In this document: one piece after another, positions 32,496 to 44,100 of the stretch | Layout of the letters: the number at the start of each line of letters is the position of its first letter | Position numbering within the stretch: the stretch's first letter is position 1 | Assembly: GCA_020796225.1 (NCBI GenBank) | Contig: CM036759.1 | Coordinates: forward strand, 21,029,813-21,093,812 | From: Arion vulgaris | Lineage: Eukaryota; Mollusca; Gastropoda; Stylommatophora; Arionidae | Reading direction: 5' to 3' | DNA: 64,000 bases | Made by a program: the position numbers and the translations under genes | The notes under the pieces: model-generated | Databases searched by the model: none | Seen by the model: the letters and a program-made list of their open reading frames with translations, nothing else | What the model was told of the DNA's origin: nothing

Positions 32496-33002
32496 TATTA
32501 TCATACTGGAATAATATAAAGCTCTCAAACGAGTGATAGCTGAGCACAGATATAAGATTGACAATAAAATTAAATTGACAGTAATGAAGACAAGGAATGA
32601 AAAAAGACGAATATACTAACGGAAACATAGTGCTAAACAAAACTGAAATTCTTCAGATTAAAGAACTATAGAAAATGCTTTTCTTTTCTTAAGAAACCAA
32701 ACAAGAGAAATGTCGTAGAAAGCATAGAATCATGGTTGTTAATAATTATATTATTTTGCTTGCCAGTAACAAACAGACTAGAATGACATGTCATGACAAG
32801 TATGCGAGACGGAAAGAAAAGAATACGGAAGGAAGGAAATACACGGCATTACTGTTCTTATTAGCAAGACGGCTTCATTTGTTTCTTTCTTTCCGGTTTT
32901 TCCGCAATTTGTTGTATAATTCACGTCTGTTGTTCGCATTCTCAATCGATCAGGACTTGCATTTTAGCTTTTTGATCATATTGTTGCGTCCATTTCTGGT
33001 AG
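32496..33002. other. Unassigned sequence
   Basis: A 121-codon frame (32732-33097) ends inside the next array and has no recognised domain. Confidence 0.5.
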
Positions 33003-33452
33003 CACTTTGCGAATGGCTTATTGTAGTTATGTATACATACTTTGCGAATGGCTTATACTTTGCGAATGGCTTATACTTTGCGAATGGCTTATTGTAGTTA
33101 TGTATGCATACTTTGCGAATGGCTTATTGTAGTTATGTATGCATACTTTGCGAATGGCTTATACTTTGCGAATGGCTTATACTTTGCGAATGGCTTATTG
33201 TAGTTATGTATACATACTTTGCGAATGGCTTATTGTAGTTATGTATGCATACTTTGCGAATGGCTTATTGTAGTTATGTATGCATACTTTGCGAATGGCT
33301 TATTGTAGTTATGTATGCATACTTTGCGAATGGCTTATACTTTGCGAATGGCTTATACTTTGCGAATGGCTTATTGTAGTTATGTATGCATACTTTGCGA
33401 ATGGCTTATTGTAGTTATGTATGCATACTTTGCGAATGGCTTATTGTAGTGA
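33003..33452 (+). repeat. Minisatellite mixing 35-bp and 18-bp units
   Basis: The long unit tactttgcgaatggcttatt plus gtagttatgtatgca (35 bp) is interspersed with a short unit that stops after tactttgcgaatggctta (18 bp). Short units come in pairs three times (about 33043-33085, 33145-33195, 33325-33375), which suggests duplication of a larger block. Confidence 0.93.
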
Positions 33453-33536
33453 TGTCTTCATTGTCTTTCTCTAATATTTTCATGCATGGCTCTGTCCCAA
33501 TGTTTGAACAGTCGTCCATGTATTTTAAGGAAAGGA

Positions 33537-33797
33537 ACCATTTCTCATACCTTGAGGTATATTGGGTAATATGGTATTAGGCCCGTATTTTTCATTGACC
33601 ATCGGCACACGATGGATGATGTGGTTAACAACATGCCAGCCGTCTTTACTTCACAGTACTTTTCCTGGTACCAATTGAGGCTGGGTCGACTTGAGAGCCG
33701 TCACGGTCTAAAAGGTACTGCACGCCTACTGTGGGATTGAACGCGGACCACTAGCCTAGGAAGCGAGTTCACTAACAACTACGCTACTGCGGCTCGC
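33537..33797 (-). mobile_element. SINE-J copy 1, tRNA-derived
   Basis: On the minus strand: gagccgcagtagcgtagttg, box B gcgttcaatccc, then acagtaggcg, ggctctcaagtcgacccagc and ccacatcatccatcgtgtgc. Same order as 58266-58555. No exact TSD seen. Confidence 0.85.
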
Positions 33798-33875
33798 TTT
33801 AACTGCTCTTTGTTAGCTATTTTGAATGCTAAGCCACAATGCGTTGATTAGACATAAATAATGTGATTATTGTTG

Positions 33876-33995
33876 AATAATAATAACAATAGTAGCCGTC
33901 CATCGCAAGCGATGATGACAACAGTCTCAGACGTGTGTTGCTGCACCTCTCTGGTCTGTGCGGAGGTGACTATACAGTCAATCCTCCAACATAAT
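33876..33995 (-). mobile_element. LINE-R 3' end with TTA tail
   Basis: 110 bp matching the zinc-finger end of LINE-R at 19617-19720 (agccgtccatcgcaagcgat, gacaac, tctcagacgtgt), followed on the minus strand by (TTA)n at about 33876-33888. The finger-coding part is broken by a deletion. Confidence 0.88.
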
Positions 33996-34020
33996 CGAAT
34001 AACAAATAGCTGAAAACCCA

Positions 34021-34580
34021 TCAATATTTTTTAATCAAGCAATACCAGTAGAAATACCAAGAATTACCCAATTCAATATCCTTCTGAATATCAAGTAATA
34101 CCCATATGAATACCAAGAAATATCCGTATGGATACTGAGTACCACCAATGCAGTACCACCCAGAATCATCATCATCAAAAATCTTGTCCTGAGCAGAACT
34201 TTGCCACCCCAACAGTCCTCCGGAATTTCTCTCTCATAAGCCAGATGTCCTGCCTCTGCAGCCGTCATGCTCAAACCATCAGATACATCATGAATCCATC
34301 GTCTCCGTGGCCTTCCTCTTCTCTTTGTCGGTATGCCTCCTTCCATAGTGGTCTTCTCCAGCACTTCAAGTCTTTTTATATGTCCAAAATATCTCAATTT
34401 TCTATTTTCTTATTTGTAGCATCAGCCAGTTTTATTTGATTTCTTTCTGGATAAATCTATTTATTCTCTTCTCTGTCCAAGATATACTAAAAATACCAAG
34501 CAATATTCTCTTGAATAGAAAGTTAATATTCTTCTGAATACCAAACAATCATCTAAATACCATGCAATGTCGAAAGGATG
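34021..34580. repeat. Degenerate minisatellite (ataccaag.aatatccttctga), split by LINE-Q
   Basis: On both sides of the LINE insertion, 20-25 bp units of the type gaataccaagaaatatcc, gaatatcaagtaataccc and gaataccaaacaatcatc recur. The arms are 34021-34160 and 34488-34580. The LINE entered an existing array. Confidence 0.7.
34160..34487 (-). mobile_element. LINE-Q copy 1, RT carboxy-terminal fragment with GAT tail
   Basis: The minus strand encodes MRYFGHIKRLEVLEKTTMEG, RRGRPRRRWIHDVSDGLSMTAAEAG, with a GAT tail (atcatcatcatc at 34165-34176). Homologous copies: 54150-54610 and 61774-62050. Upstream of MRYFGH, the equivalent of TEKRR...RYIQK is still readable but broken by stops. Confidence 0.9.
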
Positions 34581-35690
34581 GTATTACAACGTGACACGTG
34601 GCTGATCACGTCAGCACTGAGACACCATTCACAATACCAAGAATGCTAAAATGCGTCACGCTCGATTTAAACTTTTGTCGAATTCTCATCTCGGATTTTC
34701 TCTTTGTTCTAGATTTCACCAGTTTCTTTCATTATCCAGATTAAATTTGCATTGCTGTGTCTGAGGATCGACACGGTCACAAAGTTATTCTCTTACTACT
34801 TTTTTGTCTTCAACATATCTCTCCCCATCTCAATCTTCTCCTGTGTCTTCCTCCATTTCTGTTCGAAAAGGTAAATTTAAAAGAAAAGAGAAATCGAGAT
34901 GAGAAAAAGTTAAAAGACCAGCCATTTCCCAAGCACCAGTCACTGTGGTAAAAGGCGGAAAAATTCTCGTTTTGTAACCATTATGGATAGAGAGAAAGAG
35001 AAAAGGGAAATTTCTCTTTTCTCCTGGGCGGCCAGGATGCTATTGATAGGTCTTTTCCCGGGGGAAGACGTGCCACAAAGACGACTGGATGGTTTGGAGA
35101 GCGCCAACAATAGCGCGTCCAGGCGGCGATACCGCTCACAATACATGTCACTAGGATACATTCAGACGGTTAACGCGGCCTGCAGCTTTGTCAGACGACC
35201 GCTGTCTATACCGACCAAATGGCACAACATGCTAAAGTTTACGGAGGCTGCGTTACGATCCTTTTGACTTTGTGGATACAATAGTTGGTACTAGCTTTCT
35301 CCCTAATGCTTACAGCTGTATTTGATATGACTTTTCTGATTCTGTTGCTGTAATGCACTATAGAAACCATCATATGACTTACTCTAGCAAAAGAATCAAA
35401 TTTATTTTGTTCCGAAATTCATTATTAGCTGATGAAAACTTTAATATTTTATAATATTCGAGTTTGCGAAGGGTGAGGGTAGTTTATGTGACTCTAGAAG
35501 CGTTTAATGAAGTCAAACATTGCGTCACCATCTCCCAAAATGTAATAAGTCTGCTTGACAAACATTTAGTGCTAAGTTGAACTCGTCGAGACGTTGGACA
35601 TGTTGAATACGTCGAAAACCAAAGCTATCGTTGAGATATTACGATATTAGTTTATACAGATTCACGAATACTACTTAGTTATCATAAATT
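34581..35690. other. Unassigned sequence
   Basis: Contains gacacgtggctgatcacgtc at about 34599, with an E-box CACGTG and a nearby CACGTCA. A 94-codon frame at 34983-35267 has ordinary-looking composition but no recognised domain; I do not call it a gene. The rest is AT-rich. Confidence 0.45.
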
Positions 35691-35691
35691 C

Positions 35692-35865
35692 TCTGTAAGC
35701 CCCCTATGAGTGCGGTTCAATTCCGCGGGCTGGCAGAAAAGCCACAGGTTCCCAAGATTTACGGTGTTCGTGGCACCGAACCGAAGGGTTTTGATGTCCA
35801 GGGCACCGAGCTGAAGAGCTGAAAGCTCAAGTTCTTCTGGATCTTATACCAAAAAAAAAGAAATC
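35692..35865 (+). mobile_element. SINE-C copy 4, 5'-truncated
   Basis: Starts just before box B (ggttcaattcc), then gatttacggtgttcgtggca, gggcaccgagctgaagagct and a tail ttataccaaaaaaaaag. The tRNA-like first half is missing. Confidence 0.88.
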
Positions 35866-36600
35866 ACAAAATCTCAATTAGAATCTAGTAAAGTATCTCC
35901 ATCGAAGGTTAGCTGTAGTCTTCGTACACAGAATATCGTACATATCTAAGATATATGCAGATATTCTTAGATAGGTCAAAGTGCAGATCACGAAATGAAG
36001 TCGTTGTTGAGGGTGCTATTTAATGAGACGAGGAGGGAAAAACAGACTACTACATCGCAAAGTAATGGAAAAGGAGACAGGACAAAAGAGAGACAGAGGG
36101 AAAGAGAGAGTGAAGGAGAGGAAACTGAAATTATTATTATCATGGAATGGAAGAAAGTCAACACAACTGGTCAAGAGTACTGAACAGTGAACTGTAAAGA
36201 TACATGGTCGTCAAAGATAGCATGAGAGAGATAGAGAGGGAGAGAGATTGATGGAGGGATAGAGAGAGAGAGAGGGAGCATATCTCAAGTTCTTATTGAT
36301 TGTACCAGCTGGTAAAGCACGTGAATAGTAAAAAGATAAAAGGAAAAAGATTCAAATAGCGTTCATGGTTGGTTAATTCACAATAGAACATTTCATGTGC
36401 GACGAGGTGCTAGGATTTAGCACGCTACTCGCTAATCATTTAGAAAGTATCGAGCTTTTAGGGAGCCATCTTGAAGATAGCCAGCGTCCCTAGAGACAGA
36501 GTTGAAAAACGGAGAAAACACGGAAGAGAGAGAGAGGGAGGTTTGGGATGATGAGTGTTTGATAGTGGGGGATTAAAGGGGATGGGAATAGAAAGACATG
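35866..36600. other. Purine-rich, unassigned
   Basis: A strongly purine-biased tract (GA-rich, about 36030-36275) contains impure gagaga repeats. No gene found. Confidence 0.5.
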
Positions 36601-37180
36601 AAGTCTACCAAATGAATAAACTATAGAACCTATAAAGAAAACTTGCACAGCTGTCAGGAAGACATAATTTACTTGCAATGGGTACCATCTCACTGTGACA
36701 TTGCAGGCAATGAGAGTGCCGATGCCTTGGCTAAGGAAGGCAATGGCTGAAAGCATCCAATATCCGGCCCTGTCTTTTCAAGATGTCAAAACACATACAT
36801 AAAAAAATTTGCAGTAGACTGGAAGACAAACACTGGATATGATTATGGAAAATACTTCTTCAAAGACATAAGCAGAACCAACTTATGTTAATATATGTCG
36901 TTTATGTACTGAACACTGCAGACTCAGCAGTCACTTACATAGACTAGGAATAAGTTAAATAGCTCTCTACCAGTGTCAGAAGGCGAAACAGACACCGGAG
37001 CATGTCCTGCAAAACTGTCCTCTCCTGGGTGAGTAGAGAAGCAGCAACATGTGGACATAAGCAGTTGACCAGAAAACTAAGCTTTGGGGAAACCTGACAG
37101 ACCTGAAGCTGCCTGCCCAGTTTGTGGTTGACAGTAAATTAAGCACATGACCAGAGATCACTGAAGAAGAGAATGACAGA
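36600..37180 (+). mobile_element. LINE-M copy with RNase H end, degraded
   Basis: Encodes YLQWVPSHCDIAGNESADAL followed by AKEGN, the conserved end of an RNase H domain: the WxPSH histidine block and the GNExAD block with the last catalytic aspartate. Then come AVDWKTNTGYDYG and the downstream Cys/His segment (TPEHVLQNCP equivalent, out of frame). Stops follow AKEGNG and several frameshifts occur. It ends aagcacatgaccagagatca and a short GAA tail. RNase H in such LINEs removes the RNA template strand. Confidence 0.88.
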
Positions 37181-37786
37181 AACGAACTAAATGTTTTGTG
37201 AAAATGGTTAACAGCATACTCCTGCAAGCTACTTTGTTGATGTTACAACATTCATCAGAATCTTACTTGTAACTCCATTAATGGATCCTCAAAATTAGTT
37301 CCGAACGATGTCGTTTACAGTTGAGAACATAAATGTCACACTAACAATAATGTTGAGTTATAACAGTTCTCTAGTGTCACTTCTCATGACAACATAGAAG
37401 AAGAAACAGTAGTGGAAACGTAAACAAAATAATAGAGAAGACATACGTTTATAATTGCTTATTAATGGGCATTTATTTCTGACCGGAAATAAGAAACATG
37501 AACCGCACGGAAGAATGGCGCTGTAACTAACAAAGTTGGAGGATAAGCCAAGCAATAACATATATCATCAGTGAAACAAAATTAAAATCATTCTGCTAAA
37601 CAATCTTACCTTTGCTAAGCTCCGTGAAAGTGAAAGTGGAAGCTATGTGAACATGGAAAAGCTAAAATGTAAGCTAATGAAAGAATAAGAAAAAGAAGAT
37701 CATTGTAGCAGCAACTGGTGCTTCCTTCATTCTAATTTTGAAGTGTTGTCTATTTATAGTCATTAGTTATGTTCATAAACGACAAT
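37181..37786. other. Unassigned sequence
   Basis: No recognised feature. Confidence 0.5.
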
Positions 37787-38250
37787 GTTCAACTTGAAGT
37801 AAGAACATATGTGTAACACTCTGATGTGTCTATAATATTCAACTTGAAGTAAGGACAGATGTGTAACACTCTGATGTGTCTATAATGTTCAACTGAAGTA
37901 AGGACAGATGTGTTACACTCTGATGTGTCTATAATGTTCAACTTGAAGTAAGGACATATGTGTAACATTCTGATGTGTCTATAATGTCCAACTTGAAGTA
38001 AGGACAGATATGTAACACTCTGATGTGTCTATAATGTTCAACTGAAGTAAGGACATATGTGTAACACTCTGATTGTCTATAATATTCAACTTGAAGTAAG
38101 GACATATATGTAACACTCTGATGTGTCTATAATGTTCAACTGAAGTAAGGACAGATGTGTAACACTCTGATGTGTCTATAATGTTCAACTTGAAGTAAGG
38201 ACAGATGTGTAACACTCTGATGTGTCTATAATGTTCAACTGAAAGTAAGG
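37787..38250. repeat. 50-bp minisatellite, about 9 units
   Basis: The unit is gttcaacttgaagtaaggac plus a(g/t)atgtgtaacactctgatgtgtctataat. Several units lack one t (caactgaag), giving 49 bp, and one has gattgtct for gatgtgtct. Confidence 0.93.
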
Positions 38251-38475
38251 ACTCTGCAGTGTCGTCGTCTATCAATGTGTTAGAAGCAAAGCAGAAGGAA
38301 TGTGATGTGAGCAAATTGTATTCAACGTATCATTAATGCTCTATTGCCACCACTGTCGTGGTCATTGAATGCCTTGGCTTCCAGTAAGATTTTATAACCA
38401 GAAAAATCCACTTTAAAGTACTACATTTGAAGTTATACTGTAGCATAGGATCAGATCAGATAGGTCATAGGTAAA
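38251..38475. other. Short unassigned gap
   Basis: No recognised feature. Confidence 0.4.
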
Positions 38476-38752
38476 CCTGTCATAGCTTCTTCTTCTTCTT
38501 TGCGTTCGTTCTTTACGACCAATTTTAATCACTTTGTGATATGATTTGATCTTTGCCAAGAACTTGTATACGTCGCACATTGGTTTGGTAGGCCCCTAAA
38601 CGCATAGACTTCTACACGTTTAGGACATGTGCATCCGATTTCAGCCAAACCTCCTTAGTCGCCTCTTACGAGATGCGTGGCAGGTAACAGTGGTTCTATT
38701 CTTTACACCCCAAATTTGACCCCGGTAACCACTCAGGCGACCCGTCATAGCT
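38476..38752 (-). mobile_element. SINE-B copy 3 with TSD
   Basis: Flanks cctgtcatagct (38476-38487) and cccgtcatagct (38741-38752) match at 11 of 12. The body has the GAA tail (cttcttcttctt), tgcgttcgttctttacgacc, the core and the head gagtggttaccgggg on the minus strand. Confidence 0.92.
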
Positions 38753-39756
38753 GACTTATGCCAAATTCATTTAACAATTTTATAATCATATATTTTTGGA
38801 AAATGTTTCTCATTCAGTATATGCTAATAATGTAGTAAAAAATGGCAGCTTATATAAACGTAATAAGTCGATTAAAAAAGTAAGCCGCAGCAGTTAAAAA
38901 ATAAAGGAATATCTAACGTCTAACCTTGAAAAACATTCACAGTGTACTCAACACGATAGCACGCACAGTACACTAAACACAACAGCACACACAATACACT
39001 GAACACTAGAGATTACACATGTAATCAATATCACAGCTGCATACCAACCTCTTAGCCCTGTTGTCGCCATAAGAACAGCACGTGCTGCACACAAACACAC
39101 ACAGATAATTGAAAGTTTGATTCTTACAGTCAAAATGGTTATCAGAGTGAGTAATACATAACGTTATTTTAGAAAACTTGCATGTATATATATATTTATT
39201 ATTTACTATTTCGATGTGCATTTCTTCTTCTGATGTACACACTTTGGTACATTGGTGTGTTATTTTAAAGCAATGACATATTCAATTATGTTGATATCTT
39301 TATAAAGATTCAACCGGATTGTTACCGGAAAAGACAGTTTAAACTTATATCTGTTACTAATACCTCTCATTAGTAATAGAAAACTGCTGTTAATCAGCTG
39401 ATACTTAATCAGCTTTCTTAAAAATATTGACTGCTGACAATAAATAATCGAATTTTGGAAGAAGACCCTGCAATATATGAATCAGCAATGATGAGAATTG
39501 AATCGTGAGTGGGATAAGCAAGGAAAATTGCAAGATTTGGCGGTTTAAAGCAGCAATAGTTAACGCGGCGTATGTGTGGTATACAATTTTACGCCCTATT
39601 TTACTCAGCATTCATGAACTCAAGAAAATTTTTTTATGAATAAAGGTATATTTTAGTTTTTTTCGTAAGCAAAATGTTGTATTTTATTTCAAGCGTCTAG
39701 TTCTGATTCAGTTTTAATATGTTATTATTTTTGCTGACGTAACTATTAATATAACT
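38753..39756. other. Unassigned sequence
   Basis: Includes a local near-duplicate, acacgatagcacgcacagta / acacaacagcacacacaata, at about 38951-38999. No gene. Confidence 0.5.
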
Positions 39757-40023
39757 TTATTACCATTAAAAGTTAATTGCATATCCTTAACAGGACTTTG
39801 CGAATCAACCACAGCTTTTTAACGCTGTTTGGGATTTTTCTAGGCATTATTACGTTCAGTAGTTTGCCATTGCTTTTGAACGGGTGGTGCCATCGTCCTT
39901 TGTAAAAATCCACGCTAAACAATTTGCAACCAAATTGTTCGCAGCGTGATTCGAGCTCAGAACGTCGAGGTTAATAGACCGAATCACTATCTCCTAAGCC
40001 ACAGAAGCCCCTTATTACCATTA
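39757..40023 (-). mobile_element. SINE-E copy 3 with TSD
   Basis: Exact 12-bp TSD ttattaccatta (39757-39768, 40012-40023) flanks a 243-bp body. The minus-strand head reads gcttctgtggcttaggagat, with box B gagctcgaatcac, a tRNA-like arrangement. The body has gtttgccattgctttt and aaaaatccac on the plus strand. Confidence 0.92.
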
Positions 40024-40689
40024 TGGCTAGTTATTGCAATTGCCACATGACACAAGCGCCTCGTCATTATTCACATGCGCACCAATACATAAACGATGGA
40101 AGACACGTGTTTAGACCTATGTGTACCAAAAGTGCGACGTAAACAGTTGTACCTATCTGCAGAGCACATTAGATTTGCCCGGAGTGCACTGATGTCAATT
40201 CTTATGCAATGAAGCTTTATTTTTTATAAATTTAAACTGATAATATACACCAAAGAAAACATAAAATGTAAACATTATGTTGTGGAGGCATGCAGTGCTA
40301 GAATGTGAAATGGAGAAACAAAAAAAAAGTCTTCATTTAAAGACTCGAATCAAAGAGCATACAATTACGAACACAGAATCTAGTTAATGAATACAGACAA
40401 AGATAATATTAGTACGTTCTCCGAGCAAGTTATGAGAAGATATCATACAGAATGTAGGTTAGAAAATGAAAACAATCAAGAAAATAACACAATCAAGATG
40501 AATGTACTTGGTTAAGTGAAATACGTTGTTGAAATGTGACGCAGCGTGAAATAATACAAAACAAGTGACAAACAAACATATACAAACATGAGTTCTTGAT
40601 TAGACACTGATGTGTTTGTTTATGTCTTATGTCTGATTCAGTGTTTGTGTGTGTGTGCATAAGACAGAGAGTGCAAATCCGCCCCCTCC
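40024..40689. other. Unassigned sequence
   Basis: No recognised feature. Confidence 0.5.
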
Positions 40690-40878
40690 CACCCGATCCA
40701 GAACTTGAGCTTTTCAGCTCTTCGGCTCGGTGACATGGACATCGTAACCCTTCGGTTCGAACGTCGTAAATTTGGAGAAGATATGGCTTTTCTGCCGGCC
40801 TGCGGAATTGAACTGCACTCACAGAGGGCTTGTCACACGTCGTCCTACGCGCTACGAACACGATGGGCAGGCGGGCGA
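40690..40878 (-). mobile_element. SINE-C copy 5
   Basis: Family body with a deletion of about 10 bp in the gttcggtgccacgaacacc block (reads ggttcgaacgtcgtaaa) and a CG-rich change near gtcacacgtcgtcc. No poly(A) tail and no clear TSD. Confidence 0.88.
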
Positions 40879-41146
40879 GAGGTGTATTAGAAAGACACAA
40901 AGAGATGACAGGCGGGGGTATGAAGACACAAAGAAATCAGACAATTTGTTAAGTATTGTTTGAATCTTGTTATCAGGGGCAAAACACCGTCACGGTCAAT
41001 AACTATTGCCTTAACAGAACACGCACATAGGATATTGACATGCATTATGAAAACATTACAGCTCAAACATAAACAAAACGATATTGATGTAGTTTCTAGA
41101 AAGTAAACTAAAAATTATAAAACAAAAAGACTCGTTACTGCATATA
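40879..41146. other. Short unassigned gap
   Basis: No recognised feature. Confidence 0.4.
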
Positions 41147-41364
41147 ACACCCACTCGCTGAACAGATTGAGAGAAATGGGTGTCGATATTGGTGCAGCCC
41201 GAATAGAATGTCATACAAAATATTCAAAGAGATTGATTAATCAACAACGACGTGGTGTGTTGGGACATTGAACGCTGATGGATTTGTTGAGGCGGAAATC
41301 GGAGCACACATGGACGTGTCGGAGTGCTATGGTGATAGTCCTCATAAACCTGATAACTCAAACA
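41147..41364. repeat. Repeat-L copy 2
   Basis: Begins cccactcgctgaacagattg, as in copy 1 and in each unit of the 60-bp array. Shared downstream: atgggtgtcgatattggtgc, gagattgattaatcaaca and ggaaatcggagcac. A partly open frame exists, but stops interrupt it. Class unknown. Confidence 0.75.
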
Positions 41365-41742
41365 CTGCCTTTTAGGGCGGTGTACGATAGGATACATGTA
41401 CATAAAAATGTAATGGTCGTATGGCTAGTGCAGTCGTCGCGAAACTGCTCAAATTAGGATGTCCCCGACCGAAACTAAACTCCCTGGCGTACCGTGAATT
41501 TACCCCGTGTCTCCAGCATGGGAACCACGCTCTAATACATTCGGCCAGACGATGAAAACTTAAATCGGGAGGAACGGGAAATGATAACGATTTAAAGAAA
41601 CAAATCATTAACGTACAAGATTTAGGAAAATTTCTCGAAAAAGTTACTAGAATAGGTGGAAATCCATGTAATATACAGATGGAATAATAGTAAAGGTGAC
41701 AGTACTGAGGAAGTGAAGTCTTAAACTGAATCCATATTTGTT
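41365..41742. other. Unassigned sequence
   Basis: No recognised feature. Confidence 0.45.
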
Positions 41743-41978
41743 CAGGATATTTGGTATATTTTTTTTTCCCAATCCAGAAGCACTTGAGCTTTTCAGCTCT
41801 TCGGCTCGGTGCCATGGACATCGTAACCCTTCGGTTCGATGCCACGAACACCGTAAATCTGGGGAATTTGTTTTTTTCTGCCATCTCGAGGAATTGAGCC
41901 CGCACACACAGAAGGATAGTCACCCATAGTCCAACGCGCTACGAACACGCTGGGCAGACGGGCAGGATATTTGGTATA
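41743..41978 (-). mobile_element. SINE-C copy 6 with 16-bp TSD
   Basis: Exact 16-bp repeat caggatatttggtata at 41743-41758 and 41963-41978 (the first 1-4 bases may overlap the element end). Full body with poly(A) tail read as ttttttttccc. Among the clearest recent insertions in the window. Confidence 0.95.
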
Positions 41979-42878
41979 ACTGTCCCCATAAACAGATCAC
42001 AGAAGAGTAACAACTCAGATAATCAGTAGCAGCTTATATGATTGTTACTGTTATTAAAACGAGGTACGTTTGAGAACAGTGTTAAACGAGATGAGCTTAA
42101 TCTAAATAGGTGATATTAAGTTTCAGCAATAGAAACATCCTGTATCGACAGCGCGTATGCGACACTCTCTCCCATTCATTTTTAGTTTTGGCTATTTCAA
42201 ATTTAATTCTTCAAAAAAATGTAACTCTTTAAAAATGTCATGCATATAATGTAAGACTTTGCGTGACGGCTGCTCTCAAGCATCATTAGTAGTCATTTGA
42301 GTTCGAAACTCCAGAACCAAATAGAAACAAGCAGGGGATCTCTCACTCAAGTTGTTCGTTGTTCACTGCCACAATATGAGACTTATTCTCTGCAAGAACC
42401 AGGGTGTCATGTTACTCGACCAGGAGTGTAAATTCCTGGATACAGCTCGATAGGTTAGAGCTGACAGTGTCTGACGATATGGGGGGATTTGAAATTCTAG
42501 ATCCTAAACGTACAAACCAACCACCTTAAGATAAAAGCGGCACGGTTAACATTTCCCTCTATTTCACTGGTGCGTTGTTCTGTCTTGTTAATAATCTGCT
42601 TATTTTTGAATTAGTGTTGGCTAGAACTTATAGGAAGAGTAAGTACGGCTTAACTTAATATCTTTCGAGGTCTTAAAAAATAATATATCAACAAACTAAC
42701 ATACAGTTGTAAACGTCAATTTGAAACGTTGTAACTAAGATTTGTGTTGAGAAAGTGTTAGATTGTGACAATATAAACTGTGATTAAACAACAGTTTAGT
42801 TCTTTGAAATGACAATTATATGATTTGGATTTACGCTATGTGGCGAAAATGTGAACGCTGAGAAAAAATCAAGGTTTT
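41979..42878. other. Unassigned sequence
   Basis: No gene or repeat family recognised. Confidence 0.5.
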
Positions 42879-43159
42879 AGAAAAGTGGTTACACCCGTGT
42901 GGTACTGGGGCCCGCAAGGGAAGCAAAGAATAGTACCACTGCAACCTACAACGCAAGTCGTAAGAGGCGACTGATGTAGGCCCTAGGATGCTACCCTAGT
43001 AAATAAAAAAGCAGCGCAGAAATTGGATGTGCTGGCCTACTTGTGGGCGCATAACTGGCACAACGTACAATTGCTCTTAGGCTCAGATCACATACAAATC
43101 AAACAGAGTGGTTGGCAAGTGGTCGATGTAGAGCGTTTGAAGAAGAAGAAAAGTGGTTA
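42879..43159 (+). mobile_element. SINE-A copy 5 with TSD
   Basis: Near-consensus copy: gtggtactggggcccgcaag, ggaagcaaagaatagtacca, gtcgtaagaggcgactgatg, gtggtcgatgtagagcgttt and a GAA tail. The exact 13-bp TSD agaaaagtggtta lies at 42879-42891 and 43147-43159. The right-hand TSD is also the start of the first 41-bp unit of the following array. Confidence 0.95.
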
Positions 43160-43757
43160 GACAAAGTAATACGACGAATGACATGGAAGAAAAGTGGTTA
43201 GACAAAGTAATACGACGAATGACATGGAAGAAAAGTGGTTAGACAAAGTAATACGACGAATGACATGGAAGAAAAGTGGTTAGACAAAGTAATACGACGA
43301 ATGACATGGAAAAAATTGGTTAGACAAAGTAATACGACGAATGACATGGAAGAAAAATGGTTAGACAAAGTAATACGACGAATGACATGGAAGAAAAGTG
43401 GTTAGACAAAGTAATACGACGAATGACATGGAAGAAAAGTGGTTAGACAAAGTAATACGACGAATGACATGGAAGAAAAGTGGTTAGACAAAGTAATACG
43501 ACGAATCACATGGAAGAAAAGTGGTTAGACAAAGTAATACGACGAATGACATGGAAGAAAAGTGGTTAGACAAAGTAATACGACGAATGACATGGAAAAA
43601 GTGGTTAGACAAGTAATACGACAAATGACATGGAAGAAATGGTTGATAAATACGACGAATGACATGGAAGAAAAGTGGTTAGATAAAGTAATACGAAGAA
43701 TGACATGGAAGAAAAGTGGTTAGACAAAGTAATACGACGAATGACATGGAAGAAAAT
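43147..43757 (+). repeat. 41-bp minisatellite, about 15 units
   Basis: The unit is agaaaagtggttagacaaag plus taatacgacgaatgacatgga. Units are highly uniform, apart from a degraded group at about 43595-43665 with several short deletions. Frames on both strands contain frequent stops. Confidence 0.95.
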
Positions 43758-44100
43758 GGAAACTAATAAAGAAGTGCCGCAACAACTAGGAGTAGGAATT
43801 GTTCAAAGAAATAAAAGTTGAACAAATACATAATTTTGGTCTTATTAAAAACATAACAGCTTGTTGAAGGATATATTGAAAGAGCTCGGTGAAAACAATA
43901 TAGCAAGGGAAAGACATATAAATAGGAAGAAAACACCAAGAAGTAGGCTGGCAGACAGTAGCCCGTCAGTGTATACCTTGAGGACAGCGAACATAATTTG
44001 CTCATTCTCATTCAGCGAAAACTCATTCTAGTCAACCTGCGATGTAAAGACTGGACATGGGATGTTTAAGAAGAAGATCACAATATCAACCTATAAATTG
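43758..44100. other. Unassigned sequence
   Basis: No recognised feature. An 82-codon minus-strand frame, rich in Tyr, Phe and Leu, is probably chance. Confidence 0.45.

Noticed and set aside
34983..35267. 94-codon frame as a host exon
   Set aside because: Composition is plausible but no domain, splice signals or neighbouring exons could be supported.
41372..41923. 183-codon minus-strand frame
   Set aside because: Its first part lies in SINE-C, the remainder crosses the SINE boundary into unrelated flank.
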